Shown piece after piece: positions 35,138-43,632 of a stretch of 64,000 nt of DNA. The first letter of the stretch is position 1. The number at the start of each line of letters is the position of its first letter. The notes below the pieces were generated by a model. It saw only the letters and a program-made list of their open reading frames with translations, had not been told where the DNA came from and did no database searches. Origin of the DNA: Variovorax ginsengisoli (GTDB taxonomy: Bacteria; Pseudomonadota; Gammaproteobacteria; Burkholderiales; Burkholderiaceae_C); NCBI RefSeq assembly GCF_006438845.1, contig NZ_RCZJ01000010.1:1-64000 (forward strand). Reading direction: 5' to 3'. Both the position numbers and the translations under genes were made by a program.

Positions 35138-35965
35138 ATGGATACACTCGGCGTCTCACGTCCACCAAGTTCGGCAATGGAAAAAAACCGTCGCGGCATC
35201 CAGTCGATCGAGATTGGCAGCGCCCTTCTGCTCCAGTTGGCGCGCCACGTGCGCCCGGTGGCACTCAAGGACCTGGCGAAAGCGGCCGGAATGACGGCCG
35301 GCAAGGCGCATCCGTACATGGTGAGTTTTCTCAAGGTGGGCTTCGTCACGCAGACCATCGCCGGCCACTACGAACTGGGACCGCTCGCTCTCCAATTGGG
35401 GCTCACGCGTCTGCAGCGGCTCGATCCGGTCAAGGAAGCATCGGCACTCATCGAGGCGCTGGCGGACGAAACCGGACAGAGCGTCGCGGTGGCGGTCTGG
35501 GGAAATCTCGGGCCGACGATCGTTCGACTGGAAGAGCCCGCCCACCCACTGCACGTGAACCTGCGTGTGGGCACCGTGATGTCGCTCGCGAACACCGCCA
35601 CAGGCCGGCTGTTCGCTGCCTACATGCCTCCGAAGGTGGTGGAAAGACTTCTCTCCGACGAAATCAGCAGGCTGAGTTACGGCACCGCCCAGGGAAACCC
35701 ATTGGGGCCGGACGCACTCGACGCCGCGTTTGCGGAGATCCGAAAGAACTCGATGGCGCGCACGAAAGGCCATCCGATTCCGGGCATCGACGCGCTCTGC
35801 GCGCCTGTGTTCGATTCCTCTGGCCACCTTGTGCTCGGCATCTTGGTTTTGGGGCCGTCCGCGACGTTCGACAGCGGCTGGGACGGTGCGGTAGCCCAGC
35901 CTTTGCGGCGCTGTGCGCTGGAGATCTCGCACCGGATCGGTCGGGATCAGACAGCCACCGCATAG
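35138..35965 (+). CDS. IclR-family transcriptional regulator
   Basis: A 275-residue regulator. An N-terminal winged HTH (GIQSIEIGSALLLQLARHV, VALKDLAKAAGMTAGKAHPY) is followed by the effector domain (GQSVAVAVWGNLGPTIVRLE, NTATGRLFAAYMP, GIDALCAPVFDSSGHLVLGI). The HTH lacks the usual Ser/Thr-x-x-Arg of helix 3 and reads TAGKAHPYMVSF. It is divergent from the flavoprotein dehydrogenase gene and most likely controls that operon in response to the substrate. An internal Met14 is an alternative start. Confidence 0.9.
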   Translation: MDTLGVSRPPSSAMEKNRRGIQSIEIGSALLLQLARHVRPVALKDLAKAAGMTAGKAHPYMVSFLKVGFVTQTIAGHYELGPLALQLGLTRLQRLDPVKEASALIEALADETGQSVAVAVWGNLGPTIVRLEEPAHPLHVNLRVGTVMSLANTATGRLFAAYMPPKVVERLLSDEISRLSYGTAQGNPLGPDALDAAFAEIRKNSMARTKGHPIPGIDALCAPVFDSSGHLVLGILVLGPSATFDSGWDGAVAQPLRRCALEISHRIGRDQTATA

Positions 35966-36113
35966 CGCTTTCATGGACGTCGCCGCCTGCGAGGCGTCGC
36001 CAGGCCGTGGGCAACACAGGCTTGTATCCACCCGGCCGGGTATCGGCAAGCGCCGGTCGAAGAGGGCCACCTGTCCTACCCGTGATGCCGCGCGCAGGTG
36101 CCAACGTGTGTTC

Positions 36114-36287
36114 ATGACCGATCCACGCAATGTCGCGCACGACAAAAAAGTGCACCAGGAAAAGAAGAACCACGGCGAAGAGATCGCCCCCGACGCCGAA
36201 CATGCGCCGCAGCCAGGCATGAAGCCGGCGCTGAAGCATTCGGGCAAGGACGACAACGAGGCCTCGCCGGAGTCCCAAGCAGACTGA
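36114..36287 (+). CDS. Small hydrophilic protein of unknown function
   Basis: A 57-residue highly charged protein (MTDPRNVAHDKKVHQEKKNH ... KDDNEASPESQAD), probably disordered. It has no cysteine, no membrane segment and no recognised domain. There is no clear ribosome site. It lies between the IclR and TetR genes and is followed by a strong hairpin at 36345-36364. Composition unlike random high-GC frames supports coding, but only moderately. Confidence 0.45.
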   Translation: MTDPRNVAHDKKVHQEKKNHGEEIAPDAEHAPQPGMKPALKHSGKDDNEASPESQAD

Positions 36288-36344
36288 TCCAGTCGGTCCG
36301 TCACTCGCGTTGCTGCAAAGCGCGTGCCGACCCTGTTTTCTAAG

Positions 36345-36364
36345 ACGGCGCCTGAGGGCGCCGT
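36345..36364. terminator. Strong hairpin between convergent genes
   Basis: A perfect 8-bp GC-rich stem ACGGCGCC / GGCGCCGT with loop TGAG touches the TetR gene stop codon. On the plus strand TTATCGTTT follows, a partial U tract; on the minus strand CTTAGAAAAC follows. It probably ends transcription of the small gene and of tetR in both directions. Confidence 0.55.
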
Positions 36365-37071
36365 TATCGTTTCAGGCGTTGGGAGCGGGGCGACTTGGTC
36401 GCCGCAAGCGATGTGGACCCGCCCTTCAGCGCAGGGCGCAGGCCATGAATCACATGGTCCGCGAAGGCCTTTGCGATCGCGTCGCCACGCGTTTCGCCCT
36501 TCTCGCTGAACCAGCGGTTGATGTTGTTGATCGCACCCATGAAGAAGAAGACTGCGAGCTTCGGGTCGCAGGGGGCCACCGCGCCTTCGTGCACGCAGCG
36601 TGTGATCAGCGCACGCAGTTGCGTGTCGACCACGCGTCGCCGCTGTTGGATCAATTCACTGTGTTGCGTGGTCATCGAGTAGTACTCGGTCAGCACCACG
36701 CACGTTCCAAGCTCGCTGGTCATCTTGCAGATGTACCGCTCGATGAACCCGCGCAGCACTTCGAGCGCACTGGCCTGCCCGGCCTCTGCTTCGCTCAACG
36801 CCTCCTCCGCCATGCCGATGGCCAGCCGATGGCATTCGTAGAGGATCTCGTGCTTGTTCTTGACGTAGCGGTAGAGCGCCGGCTTGGTCACGGACAAGGC
36901 TTCGGCGATGTCGTCCAGCGTGGTGTTGTGGAAGCCTTTGGCGCCGAAAGTTCTTCCAGCGGCTGCGATCAACGCACGCTTTCGGATCTCGCGAGGATCG
37001 GGCGTGCCTGCGAGCGCGTTGTTCCAACGTGGCGGCTTCGACGGGGATGGGACTTTGTTCTTGGAGGCCAT
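36364..37071 (-). CDS. TetR-family transcriptional regulator
   Basis: A 235-residue regulator. The HTH is at about 30-78 (RKRALIAAAGRTFGAKGFHN, TTLDDIAEALSVTKPALYRY, VKNKHEILYE), a canonical TetR domain. The ligand domain is helical with YICKMTSELGTCVVLTEYYS and FMGAINNINRWF, typical of FadR/KstR-like TetR proteins that sense acyl-CoAs. Both ends carry basic extensions (MASKNKVPSPSKPPRW; SPRSQRLKR). It is divergent from the receptor-SDR-ligase-thiolase operon and probably represses it through the palindromes at 37131-37169. Confidence 0.9.
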   Translation of the reverse strand: MASKNKVPSPSKPPRWNNALAGTPDPREIRKRALIAAAGRTFGAKGFHNTTLDDIAEALSVTKPALYRYVKNKHEILYECHRLAIGMAEEALSEAEAGQASALEVLRGFIERYICKMTSELGTCVVLTEYYSMTTQHSELIQQRRRVVDTQLRALITRCVHEGAVAPCDPKLAVFFFMGAINNINRWFSEKGETRGDAIAKAFADHVIHGLRPALKGGSTSLAATKSPRSQRLKR

Positions 37072-37130
37072 GAGGTCGGAAGATTGTCGGCCACGGGCGA
37101 GCCGGGTCTGCCCGCTTGACGACGCGCAAA

Positions 37131-37150
37131 ACGGTTCATATATTAACCGT
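37131..37150. promoter_or_regulatory. Palindrome 1, candidate TetR operator
   Basis: ACGGTT and AACCGT are perfect 6-bp arms around the AT-only core CATATATT (8 nt). It lies between the divergent tetR (start 37071) and receptor gene (start 37234), in a local AT-rich patch. The arrangement fits a TetR-family dimer site, possibly overlapping a -10 element. Confidence 0.6.
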
Positions 37151-37151
37151 C

Positions 37152-37169
37152 AGTTACCGCAGAGTAACT
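37152..37169. promoter_or_regulatory. Palindrome 2 beside palindrome 1
   Basis: AGTTAC / GTAACT, perfect 6-bp arms with a 6-nt spacer, begins 2 bp after palindrome 1. The inner arms of both share GGTT/GTTAC-like steps, so the two could be one extended operator or two adjacent dimer sites. Confidence 0.5.
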
Positions 37170-37233
37170 TTTCCTGACCAGACCATCGGCGAGCGCGAAC
37201 CGTACTGCGCATCGCCATTCCGGAGACAAGACC

Positions 37234-38490
37234 ATGGCATTCCTTCGTTCGCTTCGCGGCAGCCTTTTCCTGAGCGCTGCACTCGTCCCCTGGGCCATGA
37301 CGGCGCATGCGCAAGCACAGCCGACGCTGAAGATCTCGCACATCGACACCTTCTCGGGCCCCACGGCGTCAACCGGCGTCACGGTGTCGAAGACCCTGCT
37401 CTATGCCGTGGACCTGATCAACGAGCGCGGCGGTGTGCTGGGGCGCAAGCTCGAGGTGGTGCCCATGGACAACGCCGGCGATCCGGCCAAGGCCGTCTCG
37501 ATGCTCAGCGCCACGGTCGACCAGAAGATCAACTTCATGGTGCAGGCCGGCAACTCCGGCATTGCCGGCGCGTTGCAGGGCGCGGTGGAGAAGCACAACG
37601 CGCGCAACCCGGATGCGCGCGTGCTCTATCTCAACTACGGCTCGGCGCTGCCCGAGCTCACCGGCGAGAAGTGCAGCTTCTGGATGTTCCGCTTCGAGGC
37701 CCACCAGCTGATGAAGATGTACGCCATCGCCGACTACGTCAAGAAGAACCCGCAGATCAAGAAGATCTACCTGATCAACCAGGACTACGCCTTCGGCCGC
37801 CAGGTGAGCGCCGATGCGCGCGCCATCATCGGCAAGGCCCGGCCCGACGTGCAGTTCGTCGGCGACGACTTCCATCCCTTCGGCAAGGTCAAGGACTTTT
37901 CGCCCTACGTGCTGAAGATCAAGCAGTCGGGCGCTGACACGGTGCTCACCGGCAACTGGGGCAACGACCTGTCGCTGCTGGTGCGCGCGAGCAAGGAGTC
38001 GGGCTCGAACGCCCGCTACATGACCTACTACGGCGGCCTGTTCGGCGTACCGACCTCGATCGGCGCAGCCGGTGAAGACACGGTCTTCCAGATCTCCTCG
38101 TGGCACCCGAACGTGCCGGTCGAAGACAAGCAGCCCGCGCTCGAGAAGTACCAGAAGGACTTCAAGGCGAAGTATGGCGAGGACCTCTACTACACCTCGA
38201 TCCTCGTGCAAATGGACATGCTCGCGCGCGCCATCCAGAAGGTGGGCAACACCACCGACCTGGTGAAGATCGCGCAGGCGCTCGAAGGCATGGAGTACGA
38301 CTCGCCCTTCGGCAAGATCCAGATGCGCAAGGAAGACCACCAGGCCACCCACCCGCTCTACATCAACCAGCTGGTGAAGGGCGTCAAGTACGACGCCGAA
38401 GGGCTGGGCATGGGCTGGAAGACGGTGGCCAAGGTGCCAGGGCCGGTCACCGAATTGCCGGTGAACTGCCAGATGAACCGTCCGAGCTGA
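37234..38490 (+). CDS. Orphan Liv-type periplasmic substrate-binding protein
   Basis: A 418-residue binding protein. A signal peptide (AFLRSLRGSLFLSAALVPWA, cleavage after AHA-QA) precedes LKISHIDTFSGPTASTGVTV, INERGGVLGRKLEVVPMDNA and YLINQDYAFGRQVSADARA. No permease or ATPase gene is near, so it must use the Liv transporter at 27.7-31.1 kb or one elsewhere. It heads an operon with two SDRs, a CoA ligase and a thiolase, which suggests an organic acid ligand that is activated to a CoA ester. Confidence 0.9.
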   Translation: MAFLRSLRGSLFLSAALVPWAMTAHAQAQPTLKISHIDTFSGPTASTGVTVSKTLLYAVDLINERGGVLGRKLEVVPMDNAGDPAKAVSMLSATVDQKINFMVQAGNSGIAGALQGAVEKHNARNPDARVLYLNYGSALPELTGEKCSFWMFRFEAHQLMKMYAIADYVKKNPQIKKIYLINQDYAFGRQVSADARAIIGKARPDVQFVGDDFHPFGKVKDFSPYVLKIKQSGADTVLTGNWGNDLSLLVRASKESGSNARYMTYYGGLFGVPTSIGAAGEDTVFQISSWHPNVPVEDKQPALEKYQKDFKAKYGEDLYYTSILVQMDMLARAIQKVGNTTDLVKIAQALEGMEYDSPFGKIQMRKEDHQATHPLYINQLVKGVKYDAEGLGMGWKTVAKVPGPVTELPVNCQMNRPS

Positions 38491-38497
38491 CGCGCAC

Positions 38498-39277
38498 ATG
38501 CAGGACGTTCGTGCACGCATCGAAGGCCGGGTGGCGGTGGTCACCGGTGGCGCCTCGGGATTGGGCGCGGCGACCGCGCAGGCGCTGCGGGCCGCCGGTG
38601 CGCGGGTCGTGCTGATCGATCTGGACGCCGCCACCGTCGAGGCGGCCGCGTCTTCGATGGACGCCATCGGCTTCGCTGCCGACGTGGCGGACGCCGAGCG
38701 CATCGAAACCGTGTTCCGGCAGATCGAGGACCGCGTCGGGCGCGTGTCCTTGCTCGTCAATTGCGCGGGCATCGCCGATCCTGGCAGCGTGGTCCGCCGT
38801 GGCGTGGCCATGCCGCTGGCGGCCTTCCGTCGCGTGATCGAGATCAACCTGCTGGGCGCCATCAACTGCATCCGCTGCGCGGTGCCGCAGATGATCGAAG
38901 GGCGCATCGGCGACGGCGAAGCCGGCCTGATCGTCAACACCGCCTCCATCGCCGCCTTCGACGGCCAGATGGGGCAAGCCGCGTACGCCGCGTCGAAGGG
39001 CGGCGTGGCCGGCATGGTGTTGCCGCTGGCGCGCGAACTGGGCGAGCACGGCATCCGCGTGATGGGCATCGCACCGGGTGTGTTCGAAACCCCGATGACG
39101 CTCAACCTCGCGCCCAAGTCGCGCGACGTGGTGTTCGCGGCCGTGCCGCCGTTTCCGAAGCGGCCGGGCCATGCCGACGAATTCGCGGCGCTCGTGATGG
39201 CCCTCGTCGCCAACCCGATGCTCAACGGCGAGGTGATCCGCCTGGACGGCGGCTTGCGCATGCCGGCCCGCGTCTGA
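38498..39277 (+). CDS. SDR, 3-hydroxyacyl-CoA dehydrogenase-like
   Basis: A 259-residue short-chain dehydrogenase. The NAD site is TGGASGLGAATA (about 14-25) with Asp at the end of beta-2 (VLIDLDAAT), NCAG in place of NNAG, Ser in NTASIAAFDG and the catalytic YAASK. VFETPMTLNLAPKSRDVVFA and the FPKRPGHADEFAALV segment resemble type II 3-hydroxyacyl-CoA dehydrogenase (HSD17B10-like). It starts 7 bp after the receptor gene. A beta-oxidation-like step is likely. Confidence 0.9.
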   Translation: MQDVRARIEGRVAVVTGGASGLGAATAQALRAAGARVVLIDLDAATVEAAASSMDAIGFAADVADAERIETVFRQIEDRVGRVSLLVNCAGIADPGSVVRRGVAMPLAAFRRVIEINLLGAINCIRCAVPQMIEGRIGDGEAGLIVNTASIAAFDGQMGQAAYAASKGGVAGMVLPLARELGEHGIRVMGIAPGVFETPMTLNLAPKSRDVVFAAVPPFPKRPGHADEFAALVMALVANPMLNGEVIRLDGGLRMPARV

Positions 39278-39304
39278 CGCCGCAAGACAGGAAAAGGAGA
39301 GCTG

Positions 39305-40117
39305 ATGCAGATCGACCAAGCAGTGGCCGTCGTCACCGGCGCCGCCTCCGGCCTGGGCCGGGCCACGGTGGAGCGACTTGCCGCGCAAGGCGCGCGCGTG
39401 GCCGCCATCGACCTGCCGGGCGCGCCGCTCGACGCGCTCGCGAAGGCGATGCCGCAGGTGCTCACGCTCGGCGGCGACGTGTGTTCGGAGGCCGGCATGG
39501 CCGAGGCATTCGCGCAACTGCGCCAAACGCTGGGCACGCCGCGCATCCTGGTCAACTGCGCGGGCGTGCTCGGACCGGCGCGGGTCTTCAAGACCGACAA
39601 GACCACCGGCAAGGTCGTGCCGCGCGAACTCGATGTGTTCCGTCGCGTCATCGAGGTCAATCTGGTCGGCACCTTCAACACCATCCGCCTGTTCGCCGAA
39701 GGGTTGAGCGGCGAAGACGCGAGCGACGGCGAGGACCGCGGCGTGATCGTCAACACGGCGTCGGTGGCCGCGTACGAGGCGCTGTCGGCGCAGACGGCCT
39801 ACGGCGCGTCGAAGGCCGGCGTGGCCAGCATGACGCTGCCCCTGGCGCGCGAGCTGGCGCGCTTCGGCATCCGTGTGATGGCGATCGCGCCCGGCACTTT
39901 CGAGACCGGCATGTACGAGGTCGTGCCTACGCACACGCGTCGCACGCTGATCGACGACGTGCCCTTTCCGCCGCGCCCCGGCCGCCCCGATGAGTTCGCG
40001 CACATGGTGCAGGCACTGGTCGAGAACGCCATGATGAACGGCTCGGTGGTGCGGATCGACGGCGCAGTCCGCATGCGCGAACCCACGGCGCCGCGCGAAG
40101 CGAGGCCCCAGCCATGA
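39305..40117 (+). CDS. SDR, second 3-hydroxyacyl-CoA dehydrogenase-like enzyme
   Basis: A 270-residue paralogue of the preceding SDR: TGAASGLGRATV nucleotide site, IDLPG at beta-2, NCAGVLGPARVF, NTASVAAYEA and catalytic YGASK. The insert FKTDKTTGKVVPRELDVF after beta-4 and FPPRPGRPDEFAHMVQALVE match HSD17B10-like enzymes. AAGGAG precedes the ATG. Its stop overlaps the CoA ligase start (ATGA). Two such enzymes in a row may serve stereoisomers or two oxidation steps. Confidence 0.9.
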   Translation: MQIDQAVAVVTGAASGLGRATVERLAAQGARVAAIDLPGAPLDALAKAMPQVLTLGGDVCSEAGMAEAFAQLRQTLGTPRILVNCAGVLGPARVFKTDKTTGKVVPRELDVFRRVIEVNLVGTFNTIRLFAEGLSGEDASDGEDRGVIVNTASVAAYEALSAQTAYGASKAGVASMTLPLARELARFGIRVMAIAPGTFETGMYEVVPTHTRRTLIDDVPFPPRPGRPDEFAHMVQALVENAMMNGSVVRIDGAVRMREPTAPREARPQP

Positions 40118-41754
40118 GCGACGCCTTGCGCCTCGAGGCGCTCTACGGCGACCGGCTCGTGCCCTGCTACGCCGACAGACCGCGCAACCTCGACGCGATG
40201 CTGCGCGCCTCGGTGGCCGCGCGCGGCGATGCGCCGGCCCTCGAGGATGGCGAGGCCACCGTCACCTACCGCCAGCTGGACCGCTTGGCCGACCGTGTCG
40301 CCACCGGTCTGCTCGCACGGCAGGTGAAAGCTGGTGACCGCGTGGCGCTGTTCGTCGGCAACCGCAGCGAGTTCGTCGTGCTGCTGGCCGGTATCTGGCG
40401 GCTCGGTGCGATCGCGGTGCCGATCGGCGTGCGGCAGAGCGCGGCCGAGCTGGCCTACATGCTCGATCAGTGCGGCGCCGCTGCGCTGGTGTTCGATGCT
40501 TCTCTGGCAGAGCGCCTGCCGCCCCGCGCGCAGATCGCCGGGGTCCACTGCCTCGTGTGCATCGAAGACGCCGGCACCGCGGAAGCGGGCCACGCGGATG
40601 CATCGACGTACACCGCCTTGCTCGCCGACGGCAGCGACACGCCCGTCCAAGCGGACTTTGCCGACACGCAGCCCGCCTGCATCATGTACACCTCCGGCAC
40701 CACCGGCCATCCGAAGGGCGCGGTGCTCTCGCATCTGGGCTTCTTCCACACGGCGCGGCACTACGTGGGCCGCTTCGGCTACACCGCCGACGACCGCTTG
40801 CTGCTGACCATCCCCGGTTCGCATATCTCCGGGCTGCTCGCGGTGGTGGTGGTCTCGCTGCAGATCGGCGGCTGCCTGGTGCTGCAGCGCCAGTTCAACG
40901 CCGGCGATACGCTCGCCCTGATTGAGTCGCGCCGCGTCAGCGCTGCGGTGATGGTCCCGGCCATGTACAACCTCTGCCTGTTGCACCCCGACCTGCCGAA
41001 GCGCGACCTCTCGTGCTGGCGCATCGGCCATTTCGGCGGCGCCGCGATGCCCGAAGTCACCATCGCGCGCTTGGCCGAAGCCTTGCCCGGCCTGGCGCTC
41101 TACAACGGCTTCGGCGCCACCGAGACGACGTCGGCCGTGACGCTTACCGAACGCGGCGACGCGGCACGCAAGCCCGACACCGTGGGCACGGTCGTGCCCT
41201 GCGTCGACATCCGGGCGCTGGATGCCGAAGGCCGCGAAGTCGCGGCGGGCGAATCGGGCGAGCTGTGGATCCGCAGCCCCGGCAACGCCATCGGCTATTG
41301 GAACAACCCCGATGCCACCCGCACGTCGTTCGTGGCCGGCTACTGGCGCTCGGGCGACATCGGGAGCGTCGATGCCGAGGGCTTCGTGCGCGTGTTCGAC
41401 CGCATCAAGGACATGATCAATCGCGGCGGCTTCAAGGTGTACTGCGTGGAGCTGGAAAACGTGATCCAGCGCCATCCCGGTGTGGTCGAGGTGGCCGCGG
41501 TGGCGAGCCCCTGCCCGGTGCTCGGCGAACGCGTTCATGTGTTCCTGCATGCGACCGAGCCGGTCGACCCGGAGGCGGTGCGCGCCCTGTGCCGCCGCAT
41601 GCTGGCCGACTACAAGACACCCGACTTCGTCACCGTCAGCGCCACGCCGCTGCCACGCAACCTCAACGGCAAGCTGGTCAAGGCACCGCTGCGCGCCCAG
41701 GCGCGCGAGGCGGCCGATCGACGCAACGTCCTACCTCTGGAGAAAACCTCATGA
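40114..41754 (+). CDS. AMP-forming acyl-CoA ligase
   Basis: A 546-residue adenylate-forming enzyme. The P-loop-like motif YTSGTTGHPKGA (about 190-201), GFGATETTS (about 330) and the hinge DRIKDMINRGGFKVYCVEL are in order, and the catalytic lysine is in LPRNLNGKLVKAP near the C-terminus. It activates a carboxylic acid with ATP and CoA. The acid is unknown; length and motifs fit medium-chain, long-chain or aromatic acyl ligases. It overlaps both neighbours by 4 bp. Confidence 0.92.
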   Translation: MSDALRLEALYGDRLVPCYADRPRNLDAMLRASVAARGDAPALEDGEATVTYRQLDRLADRVATGLLARQVKAGDRVALFVGNRSEFVVLLAGIWRLGAIAVPIGVRQSAAELAYMLDQCGAAALVFDASLAERLPPRAQIAGVHCLVCIEDAGTAEAGHADASTYTALLADGSDTPVQADFADTQPACIMYTSGTTGHPKGAVLSHLGFFHTARHYVGRFGYTADDRLLLTIPGSHISGLLAVVVVSLQIGGCLVLQRQFNAGDTLALIESRRVSAAVMVPAMYNLCLLHPDLPKRDLSCWRIGHFGGAAMPEVTIARLAEALPGLALYNGFGATETTSAVTLTERGDAARKPDTVGTVVPCVDIRALDAEGREVAAGESGELWIRSPGNAIGYWNNPDATRTSFVAGYWRSGDIGSVDAEGFVRVFDRIKDMINRGGFKVYCVELENVIQRHPGVVEVAAVASPCPVLGERVHVFLHATEPVDPEAVRALCRRMLADYKTPDFVTVSATPLPRNLNGKLVKAPLRAQAREAADRRNVLPLEKTS

Positions 41755-42992
41755 GCACTGCACCCGTCTACATCCTCGGCGGTCACCAGACCGATTTCGC
41801 CCGCAACGCGGCCCGTGCCGGAGACGGCCTGTTCGAGCTGATGCGCGAAGCCGTGCAGGGCGCGCTCGCCGACGCTGGTCTCGAAGCACGCGAGATCGAG
41901 GCCGGCCACGTGGGCAACTTCGTCGGCGAGCTGTTCACGGGCCAGGGTCAGTTGGGCGGCATGCTCGCAGCCATCGACCCCGGGTTCGAGGGCACGCCTG
42001 CAGGTCGGCACGAGGCCGCGTGCGCCTCGGGCAGCATCGCCATGCTGGCGGCGACGGCCGAGATCGAATGCGGGCGCTACGACTGCGTGCTGGTCACCGG
42101 CGTCGAGCTCGAACGCAACGTGCCGGGCGCGGTGGCGGCGCAGCATCTGGGCGCGGCGACCTGGGTCGGGCAGGAGGGCGAAGACGCGAAGTACGTCTGG
42201 CCGCACATGTTCCATCTCGTGGGCCAGGAATACGAGCGACGCTACGGTTTGAAGTACGAGCACCTCGCGCGCATCGCCGAGATCAACATCGGCAACGCCC
42301 GCCGCAACCCGTCGGCGCAGACGCGCGATTGGCAGTACACCGACGCAAGCTTCACCGCCGACGACGAGGCCAACCCGGTGATCGAAGGAATGATCCGGCG
42401 CCAGGACTGCGGACAGGTCACGGATGGCGCGGCGGCGGTAATCCTCGCGGCGCCACGCTTCGCCAAGGCATGGGCGACGAAACGCGGCCTTTCGCTCGAC
42501 GCGCTCCCGCGCATCGCGGGCTGGGGCCATCGCACCTCGCACCTCAAGCTCGCGCCCAAGCTGCAATCCAGCGCAGGCCAGCCTTACGTGTTCCCGCATG
42601 TGCGCGAGGCGATCCAGGGTGCGTTTCGGCGCGCAGGCGTGGCCGACGTGTTCGCGCTCGACGGCATCGAGACGCACGACTGTTTCACCACCACCGAGTA
42701 CATGGCGATCGACCACTTCGGCATCACGGCGCCCGGCGAGAGCTGGCGCGCCATCGAAGACGGCACCATCGCGTCGGGCGGACGGTTGCCCATCAATCCG
42801 AGCGGCGGCCTGATCGGCCTCGGTCACCCGGTGGGCGCGACCGGCGTGCGCATGGTGCTCGACGCGGCGCGCCAGGTCACCGGCCGCGCGGGCGAGTGCC
42901 AGGTCGAGGGCGCCCACCGCTTCGCGACGCTCAACATCGGAGGCAGCGCCACGACGGTCGTGAGTTTTATCGTCGAAGCAGCGCAGAACTGA
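41751..42992 (+). CDS. Thiolase-family acetyltransferase (SCP2-like)
   Basis: A 413-residue thiolase-fold enzyme. The nucleophile is Cys91 in HEAACASGS; the active-site His is in GLGHPVGATG. The second catalytic Cys of degradative thiolases (C-x-G-G-G-x-G) is absent: the region reads TLNIGGSATTV. This is the SCP2-thiolase/acetyl-CoA acetyltransferase subclass often found in steroid or alicyclic side-chain degradation. THDCFTTTEYMAIDHFG (Asn/His region) is typical. It ends the five-gene operon. Confidence 0.9.
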   Translation: MSTAPVYILGGHQTDFARNAARAGDGLFELMREAVQGALADAGLEAREIEAGHVGNFVGELFTGQGQLGGMLAAIDPGFEGTPAGRHEAACASGSIAMLAATAEIECGRYDCVLVTGVELERNVPGAVAAQHLGAATWVGQEGEDAKYVWPHMFHLVGQEYERRYGLKYEHLARIAEINIGNARRNPSAQTRDWQYTDASFTADDEANPVIEGMIRRQDCGQVTDGAAAVILAAPRFAKAWATKRGLSLDALPRIAGWGHRTSHLKLAPKLQSSAGQPYVFPHVREAIQGAFRRAGVADVFALDGIETHDCFTTTEYMAIDHFGITAPGESWRAIEDGTIASGGRLPINPSGGLIGLGHPVGATGVRMVLDAARQVTGRAGECQVEGAHRFATLNIGGSATTVVSFIVEAAQN

Positions 42993-43079
42993 AGATTCGC
43001 CGGCGCACGCACCGGCAGGGTCGAGGCAGCCAGGACGGCGTCTGGCACGCGATGACTCGGCCCCGTCGATCCGATACGG

Positions 43080-43433
43080 CTAGGGCAGCAACCGCCCCAA
43101 CAGTTCCAGACCCATCCCGGCAGCGACCAGCCACCCTACGGCGATGCCGATGGCCCGTGGTCCGCAGGGACGGCGATCGCTGGCCTTCAGACCCGCCCGG
43201 GACATCGGTGCGAGTGTTCTCAACGTCCGCCGTCCGGTCCGCGTGATCTCCTTGACGACCGCACTTTGGCTGACCCACCCCATCGGCGTTCGCACGGGCT
43301 CGGCAACATCGGCAACGACATGGCCCGCCATGGCGAGGATCTGCACGGAGTCGACGCATTCGGCCCCTTCGATCGTGACCGGGAGTTGTTCCTCAGCAAT
43401 GGCCTGCAGCAGTGAAATTGACATGCGGCGCAT
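43080..43433 (-). CDS. Small protein with C-terminal membrane anchor, unknown function
   Basis: A 117-residue protein. A soluble part (SISLLQAIAEEQLPVTIEGA, VDSVQILAMAGHVVADVAEP, VVKEITRTGRRTLRTL) is followed by one membrane segment at the end (AIGIAVGWLVAAGMGLELLG). Possible starts are ATG 43433, ATG 43424 and GTG 43442, none with a good ribosome site. The function is unknown. It is divergent from the LacI gene. Confidence 0.6.
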   Translation of the reverse strand: MRRMSISLLQAIAEEQLPVTIEGAECVDSVQILAMAGHVVADVAEPVRTPMGWVSQSAVVKEITRTGRRTLRTLAPMSRAGLKASDRRPCGPRAIGIAVGWLVAAGMGLELLGRLLP

Positions 43434-43632
43434 TGTCTGCACGTGCCGAAGGGCGGACGTAGGTCAAGCGCTCGCGCAGAGGCTGCCGATGGCGACGTGA
43501 CCGATTCATCGGACTTTCCGTGACGAAGTTCCGGCTCTCTTTTTCCGACGAGGCGCCTGTCTACAATTCCGCAGCCCGTCTCTCTCGGCGAAGTCGCTCC
43601 TCGCGTCCTTGCCTTTCCGCTGCTCCTTTTCC

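Noticed and set aside
35913..36113. N-terminal extension of the small 36114-36287 frame
   Set aside because: It overlaps the end of the IclR gene and has random composition; only the charged 57-residue part might be coding.
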